From positions 1 to 59,723 of the forward strand of contig NZ_FPBO01000046.1 of the NCBI RefSeq assembly GCF_900116645.1: a stretch of 59,723 nucleotides of DNA. The letters are read 5' to 3'. Positions 9,318-17,891 of the stretch are shown here, piece after piece. This DNA comes from Pseudoduganella namucuonensis (GTDB lineage Bacteria; Pseudomonadota; Gammaproteobacteria; Burkholderiales; Burkholderiaceae_D). Under the pieces are notes generated by a model that worked only from the letters and a program-made list of their open reading frames with translations, had not been told where the DNA came from and did no database searches. The position numbers and the translations under genes are program-made. Each line of letters opens with the position of its first letter. The first letter of the stretch is position 1.

Positions 9318-9617
9318 GATAGTTTTCTGTGTTCTTCGATACGAGCGTTCTGGGGTTTCCCCGCCATGCCGGACCGGACGGCGCGGACGGCGGCAAACCG
9401 AGCAGTATAAAGCAAGCGCCGCGCGCGGGGTTGCCTGGCTGTAGGATATTCTACTGTATAAGTGTACAGGTTTCAAATCCATCAAGCCCCCGGATTGCCA
9501 GCCTGCCATTTGCAATCGGCCGCGTCCGCCCCATCTACCCCGCAAGCGTTCTTTGAGCCGCGTCAAGGTCCTATACTGTGGCTATGGTAGGCGCGCTCGG
9601 TTGTTATCGGGGGAAAC

Positions 9618-10022
9618 ATGGTCGATTCAGTCACGCCGGCCCTGCGCAGCGAGATCATGTCGCGGGTGCGGCACAAGGACACCAAGCCGGAGATGCTGGT
9701 GCGGCGGATGCTGCACAAGGCGGGGTTCCGCTACCGCCTGCACGTGTCCGGCCTGCCGGGCAAGCCGGACCTCGTCTTCGCCGGACGCAAGAAGGTGATC
9801 TTCATCCACGGCTGCTTCTGGCACATGCACGAAGGATGCGCGATGGCGCGCATCCCCAAGTCCCGCGTCGAATTCTGGACGACCAAGCTGAGCGCCAACC
9901 GCGGCCGTGACACGCGCAACGAGGCCGAACTCCGGCAAGCGGGGTGGGACGTGCTGACGATCTGGGAATGCGAGCTGGGCAAATCGGACCTGCTGGCGAA
10001 AATCCAGCTGTTCCTCGCATAG
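9618..10022 (+). CDS. vsr: Very short patch repair endonuclease
   Basis: 134 residues with the full Vsr signature: MSRVRHKDTKPEMLVRR, GLPGKPDLVFAGRKKVIFIHGCFWHMHEGC, KSRVEFWTTKLSANRGRD. Vsr nicks beside the T of T:G mismatches arising when 5-methylcytosine deaminates, so it limits the mutational cost of the adjacent C5 methyltransferase. It is divergent from the methyltransferase gene; the 300-base gap between them (9318-9617) contains AT-rich stretches such as TATACT at 9572 but no promoter that can be assigned with confidence. Confidence 0.93.
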   Translation: MVDSVTPALRSEIMSRVRHKDTKPEMLVRRMLHKAGFRYRLHVSGLPGKPDLVFAGRKKVIFIHGCFWHMHEGCAMARIPKSRVEFWTTKLSANRGRDTRNEAELRQAGWDVLTIWECELGKSDLLAKIQLFLA

Positions 10023-10131
10023 CCGCCGATCCCAGGATGCCCATCCCCCCAAACACCATCCCCAGCGACTCGTAAACTCGCAGATGCGCAGATGCGCAGA
10101 CTCGTGAACTTGCGGACTGGTGAACTCGTAG

Positions 10132-10160
10132 GGCGGAGTAGCGCAAAGCGCTATTCCGCC
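10132..10160. repeat. REP-like palindrome
   Basis: Arms GGCGGAGTAGCGC (10132-10144) and GCGCTATTCCGCC (10148-10160) pair with one mismatch around AAA. The sequence resembles GGCGG-type repetitive extragenic palindromes seen in many betaproteobacteria (recalled). Just upstream (10083-10100) is a small tandem run of CAGATGCG. The palindrome lies in the gap between vsr and the convergent TonB-like gene and could act as a bidirectional terminator, although no T-tract follows. Confidence 0.55.
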
Positions 10161-10237
10161 GGATGCATGCAGGCCCGCACGCATCCAAAACCCGGCCGCA
10201 GCCCGGCAATCGCAAAGCCGCCAACAATTTTCGGCCA

Positions 10238-11947
10238 TCACTGCAACCGAATAGCCGTATCAAACACCCAAGTCCTGCGAATCTCAATCACATCATACTG
10301 CCGCGCCAGGGCCGGCGGAAACGCCCCATAAGGCGCCTGGCTAGCCACCACCTTCCGTATCGCCTCATCAATAGCGGCCACCCCACTGGAAACCACAAAC
10401 GTCACCTTCTCCACAGACCCATCCGACCGCACCGCCACCGTCACCGTCGGCTGTGCGTGACGCTGTTTCACCGCCTCGCGCACCATGTCGAAGTTCATGT
10501 TCAGCTCGATCTTCTTGCTCATGGCCTCCGCGTAAAGGACCAGATCCGCATTTGGATCGGCCCGTCCCAAGAGCCACCCGCGACGCATGCCGCTCCCCGT
10601 GGGCAGCAGCGAGCGCGAAGGGCTCTTCGACGCCGCCTCGCGCTGGGCCGCCTCCGCGTCGAGCTGCCTGCCGATCGCGCGCAGCCGCTCCTCGCGCTGC
10701 GCCTCCTGCTCGGCCCGGTCACGCTGCGCCTGCGTCAGCTTCGGCGGCTCCTGGCGCGCCGCCTCCTGCCTGGCCGCCTCTTGCCGCGCCGCCTCCAGCT
10801 GATTCTGCGCCTGCCGCGCCTTCTCCTCCTGCCTCGCCTGCTCTTGCCGCAGGGCTTCCCGCCGCTGGGCCTCTTGCCGGGCGAGATTCTGCCGCTCGGC
10901 CTCCTGTCGCGCGGCCTCGGCCCGTTCCAGCTCCTTGCGGGCGGCGTCCTGCCTGGCCTGCTCGTCCAGCTTCGCGCGCTCTTGCCGCGACGCTTCCCGG
11001 CGCAGCTCCTCTTGCCGGGCAAGCTCCGCGCGTTCCGTTTCCATGCGCGCGGCTTCGTTCCTGGCCGCCTGCTCGGCGCGGGCGGCTTCCTGCCTCAGCC
11101 GCTCCTGCCGCGCCGCCTCCTGCCGGATGGCGTCTTGCCGCGCGGCCGCCAGCTGTGCTTGCCGCGCCTGTTCCAGTCTCGCCGCTTCCTTGCGCTCGGC
11201 TTCCAGACGCGCGGTCTCGGCCCGTTCCCGTTCCTGTCGAGCCGCCTCCTGCGCCGGTTCCCGCTGCGCGGCCGCGATCAGCTCCGCCTGCCGCAGCTTT
11301 TCCGCGCTTTGCCTCTCAAGCTCGCGCCGGGCCTGTTCAAGCGCTTGTTCGCGCGTAGCCTGCTCGATCTGCTTTTGCAGCGCGTCGACGGCATTGGCGG
11401 GTTCCGGTGCTTCATTCCCCCGGGTGGGAATGGCCGGCTCCACGGCGTTCGTGCGCGCCCGCACCGGTGGCGCGTTGGGCGCGATAGGCAGGTTCACGTC
11501 GGGCCGCTTCGCCGCCGGCATGGGCGGCTCCGGAGGCGGCGGGGGTGCGATGGTTGGCGCCGGTGCGGGTGTTGGTGGCGCGATCACTTCGGCGGGTGCC
11601 TCGCTATGCCCGACGGGGAGGGGCGGCCTGGCCATGAATGGCGCGTTGCTCGCGATGACAGGCTTGTCCACCGCGGCGGGCGCGGGAGTGGGGAGTTCAG
11701 TCGGTGCGGTAGGCGAAGGCAGCGGCGCCGGCGGCAATGCGGGCGCCGCAGGCGGCGCGGGGGCGAGAAGAATCTGCAAATCGTTCGCCCCCAGGCGCCT
11801 CTCCTTCCAGGGCAAGTTCAGGCCGGGAAGTCCGAATGTCTGGCCGCCGATGGCAACGCTCAGCAGCAGCGCGTGAAACAGCAGGGAGAGCAACAGCGCA
11901 GCGCTCAAGCGCGAAGGCTCGCGCTGCATGAAAAGGGTCGCGCTCAA
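10238..11947 (-). CDS. TonB/TolA-like cell-envelope protein with long coiled coil
   Basis: 569 residues. An N-terminal membrane anchor (LSAALLLSLLFHALLLSVAI, about 13-32) is followed by a Pro/Ala-rich stretch (about 60-165), then some 250 residues of charged helix (about 185-435) rich in AARQE/EAERQ units, and a TonB C-terminal-like domain (about 470-569: IELNMNFDMVREAVKQRHAQ, VTVAVRSDGSVEKVTF, AIDEAIRKVVASQAPYGAFPP). The layout (anchor, long helix spanning the periplasm, C-terminal contact domain) is that of TolA/TonB energy transducers, but there is no exbB/exbD or tol neighbour. Function beyond an envelope-spanning protein is inference. Confidence 0.8.
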   Translation of the reverse strand: MSATLFMQREPSRLSAALLLSLLFHALLLSVAIGGQTFGLPGLNLPWKERRLGANDLQILLAPAPPAAPALPPAPLPSPTAPTELPTPAPAAVDKPVIASNAPFMARPPLPVGHSEAPAEVIAPPTPAPAPTIAPPPPPEPPMPAAKRPDVNLPIAPNAPPVRARTNAVEPAIPTRGNEAPEPANAVDALQKQIEQATREQALEQARRELERQSAEKLRQAELIAAAQREPAQEAARQERERAETARLEAERKEAARLEQARQAQLAAARQDAIRQEAARQERLRQEAARAEQAARNEAARMETERAELARQEELRREASRQERAKLDEQARQDAARKELERAEAARQEAERQNLARQEAQRREALRQEQARQEEKARQAQNQLEAARQEAARQEAARQEPPKLTQAQRDRAEQEAQREERLRAIGRQLDAEAAQREAASKSPSRSLLPTGSGMRRGWLLGRADPNADLVLYAEAMSKKIELNMNFDMVREAVKQRHAQPTVTVAVRSDGSVEKVTFVVSSGVAAIDEAIRKVVASQAPYGAFPPALARQYDVIEIRRTWVFDTAIRLQ

Positions 11948-12146
11948 ATCGAGAAACCTTTGCGCGGGCGCGAGCTCAGGCCATCCAGAACTGCTTTTCT
12001 TCTTGTCTGTGCAAGATGGATCGATAGGGAAGCCATGGAATCGCCCGATACGGAATGTTGACTACGTCAGTCAAGCCTATCACAACGGCGGGGTCTATTG
12101 ATCAGTGGTGAGCGGCATAGCTACTTTGGCGTGGCGAGGAAAAGAC

Positions 12147-15100
12147 TTACTCCTCGATCTCAAAAATGACGCTCATGGGGCCGCTCCCAGTATGGCTTTT
12201 GTAGCGAACAGAGCCGTGATAGACGAACGGCGCGCCCTTACCGCTTTCCAATTTGGTTTCCCGCACAAATAGCTGGATTGTGATGCCACGTTTCTCATGC
12301 GCGATGATGTCCTGGCCGCGTTTGCTCTCGGGTTTGGTGGAATTCTGGCTTTGCCAATGGAAGGTGCGCTCGTCAATCCAGTGGTCGAGGTAGCGGTGGT
12401 CCTTCGCCTTGCCCTGCTTATTGATGGTCACCAGCAGCACATGGGTGCTCTTGCCCGGCAGCGGGATATGGCCGACGTTCCAGCTGCCCACATTGTAGGT
12501 CTCGCCAAAAAGCTCGGGAATGTCTTCCCGCCTGAACGACTGGCCGACAGCCATGTCCAGCGGGTCGAGAACCGCCTTCAGCCGCGCCAGTGTGCGCATG
12601 TCGTCGGTGGCTTCCATGTCCCGATACTCGGCATTGCTCGCGCGCAGAATGTAGCCACCGTCCGGCCCCTTCAAAACGGTGCGCAGCAAGTACTGGCTGC
12701 CTTCCCCTGTTTCATCCTGTCGTTCAATGGCGATGACTGAACCGGTAATCGCGCCTGCGCGGCTGGGCGTGATGTGTTCCAACAGCAGGTAGTCGCCGTC
12801 GTTGATCGGGTGTTTGCCGCCGTTCATGGAATTGCCCGAGGCGCGGGCGATGAAATGCCGTTCCGGGTCAAGATGCCCGTGACGGGGCCCCAGCGCGCGA
12901 TATTCCTCGGCGTCGACAGTGCCGGTTTTGAAGTGGCCGCAGGCGATTTTAAGGTTGGGGAAATATGGCAATTCGATGCGCGTGTCGGCGTTGCCAGTTC
13001 GACGAAACGGCACGACATTGTCCGGCGTTGCGGTGCTGGCTTGACGCACCTCGTAGGCGGCTAAACGGTAATCGATCAGTTCCTGCACCATCAGCACAAA
13101 CTTCTCGTGATGGTTGGGCGCAGCGGCGAAAGATGAATGGAAGCGGCCAGCGTCCACGCGGAAATAGGCGCTGGCGCTGGTGGCGCGGTTAGCGCCGATC
13201 CAGGCTTTGATTGGATTCTCGATCCAATAGCGATGCCAAGTCTTGTCGGCATCGTCCGGCATTTCGCGATGTACTTCCGGCAGGTCGCCAAGCAATGCGC
13301 GACGTCGCTGAAGCACGCGCCAAGAGCGTTGCGCCAGCTGTTCGGTGCTCGGCGCGTCACGCCAACCATCCAATTCCTGAAATGCCTCCAGCAGCACCAT
13401 TTTGAAGCTCTTGGTCATGTTGGTGGTTTCGACCTCGCGCAGGAAGGCACGATGTTTCGTGACGATTTCTTGTTCCTCCGGATCCAGATCATCCATCGCC
13501 TCGACCAAGGCAAACCAGGACTGGTAGTCGCTCCGCATGGACTGCATGCTGGCGCCGGAGCGATAGAACTCCGCCAATGACGGGCGGCGCCCCAGGCTGT
13601 CGCGCAAAGCCGCGTACTCGTTCCGAATGCCGTCCCCATCCAGCGATTTCAGGAAGTCGATCAGCTCCAAGTCGTAGTTGACGTAGCAACCGTCGGGAAG
13701 GGGGAGTTGGTGCGCTTGCGCCTTGCGCGCGAAGTCCGCCAAGCGCCTCGCCTCCTTGCCGAACAATGCCAGCGGCTTGTGCAGAAAGCTTTTGTGGTTG
13801 CCGATGAAGTCGAGAACGACCAGCTTGTCCTTGCCAGCGCTCTTGCGCAAACCCCGGCCCAATTGCTGGAGAAAGAGGATTTTGGATTCGGTGGGGCGCA
13901 ACATCATCACCGTGTCGATCTCGGGCAAATCCACACCCTCGTTGAAAAGATCGACCGAGAAAATAACCGACAGGCGGCCGTCCCGCAACCGTTCGAGCGC
14001 ATCGCCACGGCTCATGTCCGAGCCCGCATAGACTGCCGCGCAAGTGATGCCGGCTTTGCGGAATTGAACCTCCATGAAGTCCGCGTGCGCGGTCGACACG
14101 CAGAACGCCAACGTGCGTTCCTGCTTGCGTAGCGACCATTCCCGCAGCGCGTGCTTCGCGCGGGCCAGTGTCGCCAGCTTGTTCGACAGTTGCTGTTGAT
14201 CGAAGCGATTGCTGCGCCACGGGATTTCAGCATAGTCCACCGAGCTGTCGAAAATGCCGTAGTAGTGGAATGGCGCCAGCAGCTTGGAACGGATGCCGTC
14301 GAACAGGCTGCAGGTGAAGACCAGATTGTCGTCGCACAGAGACAGGATGTCCGACTGGTCGGAGCGGTCCGGCGTCGCGGTCAATCCCAGCAAGAAGCGC
14401 GGCGTGAAGTATGCGAGCAGGCGTCGGTAAGTGGCGGCGGACGCATGGTGGAATTCATCGATGACGACGTAGTCGAAATGGTGGGGCGAAAAACGCTCCA
14501 GATGTTCGCTGCGGCTCAGTGTCTGGACGGATGCGCAGAGCACGTCCACTTCGATTTCGCGCGATTGGCCAGCGTAAAAGCCGACGCGGAAATCTGGTCG
14601 GATTCTAAGGAAAGTCTCTGCGGCTTGGTTCAAAATCTCTTCGCGATGGGCGACAAATAGGATGCGCTTTGCGCCCAGTTGCGCCGCGTCGAATGCCGCC
14701 AACCACGTCTTGCCTAGGCCCGTCGCCAGCACGACCAGGCCGCTGCGGTATCCCTCGCTGCGCGTTTCCACCAGCGCGGCCAGGGCGCTGATTTGCACGG
14801 TAGTCGGTTGGGGCGGCGGATCCTGCTCCAGACTTCCCGGCGCCACGGCAAGCGGCAACGTGATGCGGCGCGCGTCGTAGTCGGCAATCCAGGCATGGGT
14901 CAGCGGGACGCTGCGGACGTTTGCGAACAATTCGTCGAACCGGGAGCGCGCTTCGAGAAAGCCGCTGTCGCCGGGGTAGTTGACGCGATAGTTCCATTCC
15001 AAGCCGTGTTGCAAGGCTTGCCTGCTGATATTGCTGGAGCCGATGAACGCGGTGCCGGTCAGGCCCTGCTTGTGATCGAACCCGGCAAACACATAGGCTT

Positions 15101-16001
15101 TCAAGTGAAAGCTGCTGCCGGCGGATTCGTACACTTTGACTTGCGCGCCGAGCTCTTGGAGCAGCATCAAATGCCGCAAGGCTTCCGGGTCGGTCACGTC
15201 CAGGTAGTCGCTGGTTAGGATGCGGACTCGTGCCGGCATACGGCCTTGCTCGCTGTCGCGTTGTAGCGCGCTTTGCAGATCGGGCAGTAGCAGGCGCAGG
15301 CCGGTCGTCTTGACGAATGCGACCGCCATGTCGACATCGGAGGCTTGATTGATTGCGCTGCACAGGTGAGGCAGGAAGGGATCTTCGCCACCGGTGACCA
15401 GCTTTTCCTTTGTGGTCGGCGAGCGGAATATGAGGGCGTTGATCCATTGCTCGGTGCGCCCTGGCCGCTGATCGGCGGTCACCCAATACTCGGTGTCGCG
15501 GACATCGGGGAGGGCGGAGAACCAGGCGCGCAATTGGTCTTCAGTGGCGTCGGTGAAATGGCGCCCGTCGTGGATTCGATCCCCGGTGCCCAGTTTGAAG
15601 CTGAGGTAGAACGTTCCGCCTGGTTTCAGAGCGGCCCATAGACATTGCAGGGTTTGCGGCATGTCGTCGCGAGGGACGTGCAGCAGGCTGGCGCAGGCCC
15701 AGATGCCGTCGTAGCAGGATTGCTCTTGGACGTCGAGGAACTTGCGGGCTGGGATGTCGATTCCAGTGTATTCGCTGGCCAAGCGGGCCAATTCGGTTGA
15801 TGCGTCGAAGGCTATAGCACGATAGCCGCGACCCAAGAACGCTTTGGTGTCTCGGCCTGAGCCGCAGCCTGCGTCGAGGACGACTCCTGCAGCCACGACA
15901 CTTGACAGAAAACGGCCATGCAATACTGACATGTCCACATCTGAAGTGCTTAAAAAGAAGCCGGCCGCGTTTTGATTGTAGTAGTCGACGGTTCGTGACA
16001 T
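12147..16001 (-). CDS. Multi-domain fusion: SAM methyltransferase, PLD nuclease, SF2 helicase, S24-like, DUF3427
   Basis: 1284 residues. Order read directly: class I SAM-dependent methyltransferase (about 1-195, motif DAGCGSG 43-49); phospholipase D-like half-site (about 200-385, FHLKAYVF with His299/Lys301 and GSSN 321-324); superfamily II helicase (about 395-740: TGLGKT 427-432, DEFHHA 515-520, TATP 541-544, QLGRGLRKS 713-721); an S24/LexA-like stretch (SGNSMNGGKHPINDGDYLL near 1055-1074) and a C-terminal DUF3427 region (FHWQSQNST, IQLFVRE, GSVRYKSHTGSGPMSVIFEI). PLD-helicase-DUF3427 proteins act as ATP-driven restriction factors in NgoAVII-like systems (recalled); the N-terminal methyltransferase fusion is unusual. 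Last gene of the four-gene operon, 22 bases after the Z1 gene, with visibly higher GC than the other three. Confidence 0.85.
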   Translation of the reverse strand: MSRTVDYYNQNAAGFFLSTSDVDMSVLHGRFLSSVVAAGVVLDAGCGSGRDTKAFLGRGYRAIAFDASTELARLASEYTGIDIPARKFLDVQEQSCYDGIWACASLLHVPRDDMPQTLQCLWAALKPGGTFYLSFKLGTGDRIHDGRHFTDATEDQLRAWFSALPDVRDTEYWVTADQRPGRTEQWINALIFRSPTTKEKLVTGGEDPFLPHLCSAINQASDVDMAVAFVKTTGLRLLLPDLQSALQRDSEQGRMPARVRILTSDYLDVTDPEALRHLMLLQELGAQVKVYESAGSSFHLKAYVFAGFDHKQGLTGTAFIGSSNISRQALQHGLEWNYRVNYPGDSGFLEARSRFDELFANVRSVPLTHAWIADYDARRITLPLAVAPGSLEQDPPPQPTTVQISALAALVETRSEGYRSGLVVLATGLGKTWLAAFDAAQLGAKRILFVAHREEILNQAAETFLRIRPDFRVGFYAGQSREIEVDVLCASVQTLSRSEHLERFSPHHFDYVVIDEFHHASAATYRRLLAYFTPRFLLGLTATPDRSDQSDILSLCDDNLVFTCSLFDGIRSKLLAPFHYYGIFDSSVDYAEIPWRSNRFDQQQLSNKLATLARAKHALREWSLRKQERTLAFCVSTAHADFMEVQFRKAGITCAAVYAGSDMSRGDALERLRDGRLSVIFSVDLFNEGVDLPEIDTVMMLRPTESKILFLQQLGRGLRKSAGKDKLVVLDFIGNHKSFLHKPLALFGKEARRLADFARKAQAHQLPLPDGCYVNYDLELIDFLKSLDGDGIRNEYAALRDSLGRRPSLAEFYRSGASMQSMRSDYQSWFALVEAMDDLDPEEQEIVTKHRAFLREVETTNMTKSFKMVLLEAFQELDGWRDAPSTEQLAQRSWRVLQRRRALLGDLPEVHREMPDDADKTWHRYWIENPIKAWIGANRATSASAYFRVDAGRFHSSFAAAPNHHEKFVLMVQELIDYRLAAYEVRQASTATPDNVVPFRRTGNADTRIELPYFPNLKIACGHFKTGTVDAEEYRALGPRHGHLDPERHFIARASGNSMNGGKHPINDGDYLLLEHITPSRAGAITGSVIAIERQDETGEGSQYLLRTVLKGPDGGYILRASNAEYRDMEATDDMRTLARLKAVLDPLDMAVGQSFRREDIPELFGETYNVGSWNVGHIPLPGKSTHVLLVTINKQGKAKDHRYLDHWIDERTFHWQSQNSTKPESKRGQDIIAHEKRGITIQLFVRETKLESGKGAPFVYHGSVRYKSHTGSGPMSVIFEIEE

Positions 16002-16023
16002 ATGCGTATTTTTTTATATTTAT

Positions 16024-17853
16024 CTAAATAGCATTATTGCGAACGAAATGCAAACTACCTTCATATTTATAGAATAAACGTGCCTTTCCTTTTCCATTAT
16101 GCAAAATCTTAATATGATGCGCTGCATCAGGGAATTTGGAAGACTCCTTTTGTGTCGCTCCAATAAAACCTTTGGAGCGTGTGATTGTGTCTTGATCGGC
16201 GGAGGCACCGTAGCCTTCGATTGATGAAGCCGTATGTATAGCCAGGGTTCCTTGATGCAAATTAGCAGTTGTCCGAATAAAATCAATTAAAAAATTCGGC
16301 AGCGCAGCAGTCCCGATCCTTTTTTGGAGCAAGCACAGTGTATTTGTATTTTTTTGGTCTAGCAGTATTAGCTCGTCAAAACTAGCAGAGTAGTCGAAAA
16401 GACCAAACGCCATCTCGCCTTTATCTAGCACAACGGTCGCTTTGTCGATACTTGGCGCTGCAGCAACAGCAATTCGCTTATCGGCGATCCAAACTGGAGA
16501 ACCGATCTCTTCAATAGTGGCTAATGCTAGTCTGTGAAAAACGAAACAACGATGCCAATCAGCGTAAAGTCGCGCTGGAATGGTAAGTTCGAAATGTTTA
16601 AGGTATTCCCCGCGTGCACCGAACATTCGAGCACGCTGAATATAAGTATCTTGCTGTAACCGGTGCTGGACATTACGGGTAAAGAACATAGCTAGCAGAT
16701 TGGGGAAGGTAACCCCGCGAGAAATAATATTCCCGCCTATTATTATCGAGAAAGGCGAACTTGGTTCTGTCGCATTTTCCCCTGCCGCCGCTCGATCTCT
16801 CTCGCTGTTGATGACGGTCCAGGTTGCCATGGATGCATTCTCTATGACATATTCTGTTATTTTTTCTGCGGCCGCAGGGTAAAGGTTTTTAGCGGCGAAA
16901 TATACCTTTGATAGCAGTTCGTCGAAACCAGGGCTATCACTGTCGGTCAGGGTGCGAATAGAATTCATAATCGCAATACGATCAGTTTCGTGGTCCTCTT
17001 TCCTTCCGCTGGTATGCACTAGCATACTATAATTTTCGGCCTCACCATTAACGTGAATGTTGAGATACGCGGAAGTAACCAGAAAACGAATGAGCGCGTT
17101 CTCGGCGGCTTGAGATGCACCATTGTGATCCAGAAGAGTCAAACGGTAGCTGGGATTGCTTTCTATCGGAAAGAATGTATCCTGTCCAGTATATTTTGCA
17201 TGGGGAGGAAATTTTACCCAATGTTCAGCTTTGTTGTTGAAAGTGTTATTTAAGTTTAATCTTGCTGGAGTTGCTGTTACTCCGATATAGTAGCCATCTT
17301 GTCCAATTAACTTTTCAATTAAATTGTAAATGGTTGTTTTTGCGCCGGAATTCACCTTTCCGTTCGGCGTGGCATAATCCGCCTCATCATCTATGATAAT
17401 TAGCTTTTTGTGCTTTCGCACGCGTGAGATGAGTTTTTCTAAGTCTTTGAAATTTTTCTTGCAGAAAATAACCATCTCAGGAGGGTGCGGCTCGCTATCT
17501 CCAAGTTCCGAGGAGTTTCTTGGAGCGGGCGCTAGACCAGACGAGCGGAATCGATTTAAATTTTGCGTAAGCAGATCTACGCTATCATTCATCAAGTGAA
17601 TAATTATTTTATGACCGAGATCGAGTAACTTAGCAGTTAGGCAGATCATCATTTCGGTTTTTCCACTTTGGGGCTCACCATAAATGACCAAAGCTGAAGT
17701 TTTAGCTAAAGAAAGTTTTTCTTGTGTTCCCTCCACCGCATTTTCTATACAATCAGTGGGAATCCCCTTCTTCTGAAGCCTCGACAATTGTCTCTTATAC
17801 CTATCGGTAAGTTTTGCTTTGTTTTTAAATTTAGATATATCAAACTCAGTCAT
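16024..17853 (-). CDS. Z1-domain SF2-like NTPase of restriction system
   Basis: 609 residues. Walker A GEPQSGKTE (59-67), Walker B DDEAD (155-159) and TATPA (193-197) define a superfamily II core; the second half carries the Z1 signature GGNIISRGVTF (373-383) with DTYIQRARMFGARGEY (402-417), which replaces the usual helicase C domain. Z1 proteins are known from restriction-modification neighbourhoods; the H subunit of CglI has a DEAD-Z1 motor (recalled). Likely a DNA translocase or switch coupling recognition to cleavage. 38 bases separate it from the methyltransferase upstream. AT-rich. Confidence 0.85.
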   Translation of the reverse strand: MTEFDISKFKNKAKLTDRYKRQLSRLQKKGIPTDCIENAVEGTQEKLSLAKTSALVIYGEPQSGKTEMMICLTAKLLDLGHKIIIHLMNDSVDLLTQNLNRFRSSGLAPAPRNSSELGDSEPHPPEMVIFCKKNFKDLEKLISRVRKHKKLIIIDDEADYATPNGKVNSGAKTTIYNLIEKLIGQDGYYIGVTATPARLNLNNTFNNKAEHWVKFPPHAKYTGQDTFFPIESNPSYRLTLLDHNGASQAAENALIRFLVTSAYLNIHVNGEAENYSMLVHTSGRKEDHETDRIAIMNSIRTLTDSDSPGFDELLSKVYFAAKNLYPAAAEKITEYVIENASMATWTVINSERDRAAAGENATEPSSPFSIIIGGNIISRGVTFPNLLAMFFTRNVQHRLQQDTYIQRARMFGARGEYLKHFELTIPARLYADWHRCFVFHRLALATIEEIGSPVWIADKRIAVAAAPSIDKATVVLDKGEMAFGLFDYSASFDELILLDQKNTNTLCLLQKRIGTAALPNFLIDFIRTTANLHQGTLAIHTASSIEGYGASADQDTITRSKGFIGATQKESSKFPDAAHHIKILHNGKGKARLFYKYEGSLHFVRNNAI

Positions 17854-17891
17854 AAGTTATCCCGATTGGCTGAACACGGCCCTGCTTTATT

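Noticed and set aside
10700..11350. Minisatellite in the TonB-like gene
   Set aside because: The periodicity comes from coding AARQE-type helix units and is explained by the coiled coil.
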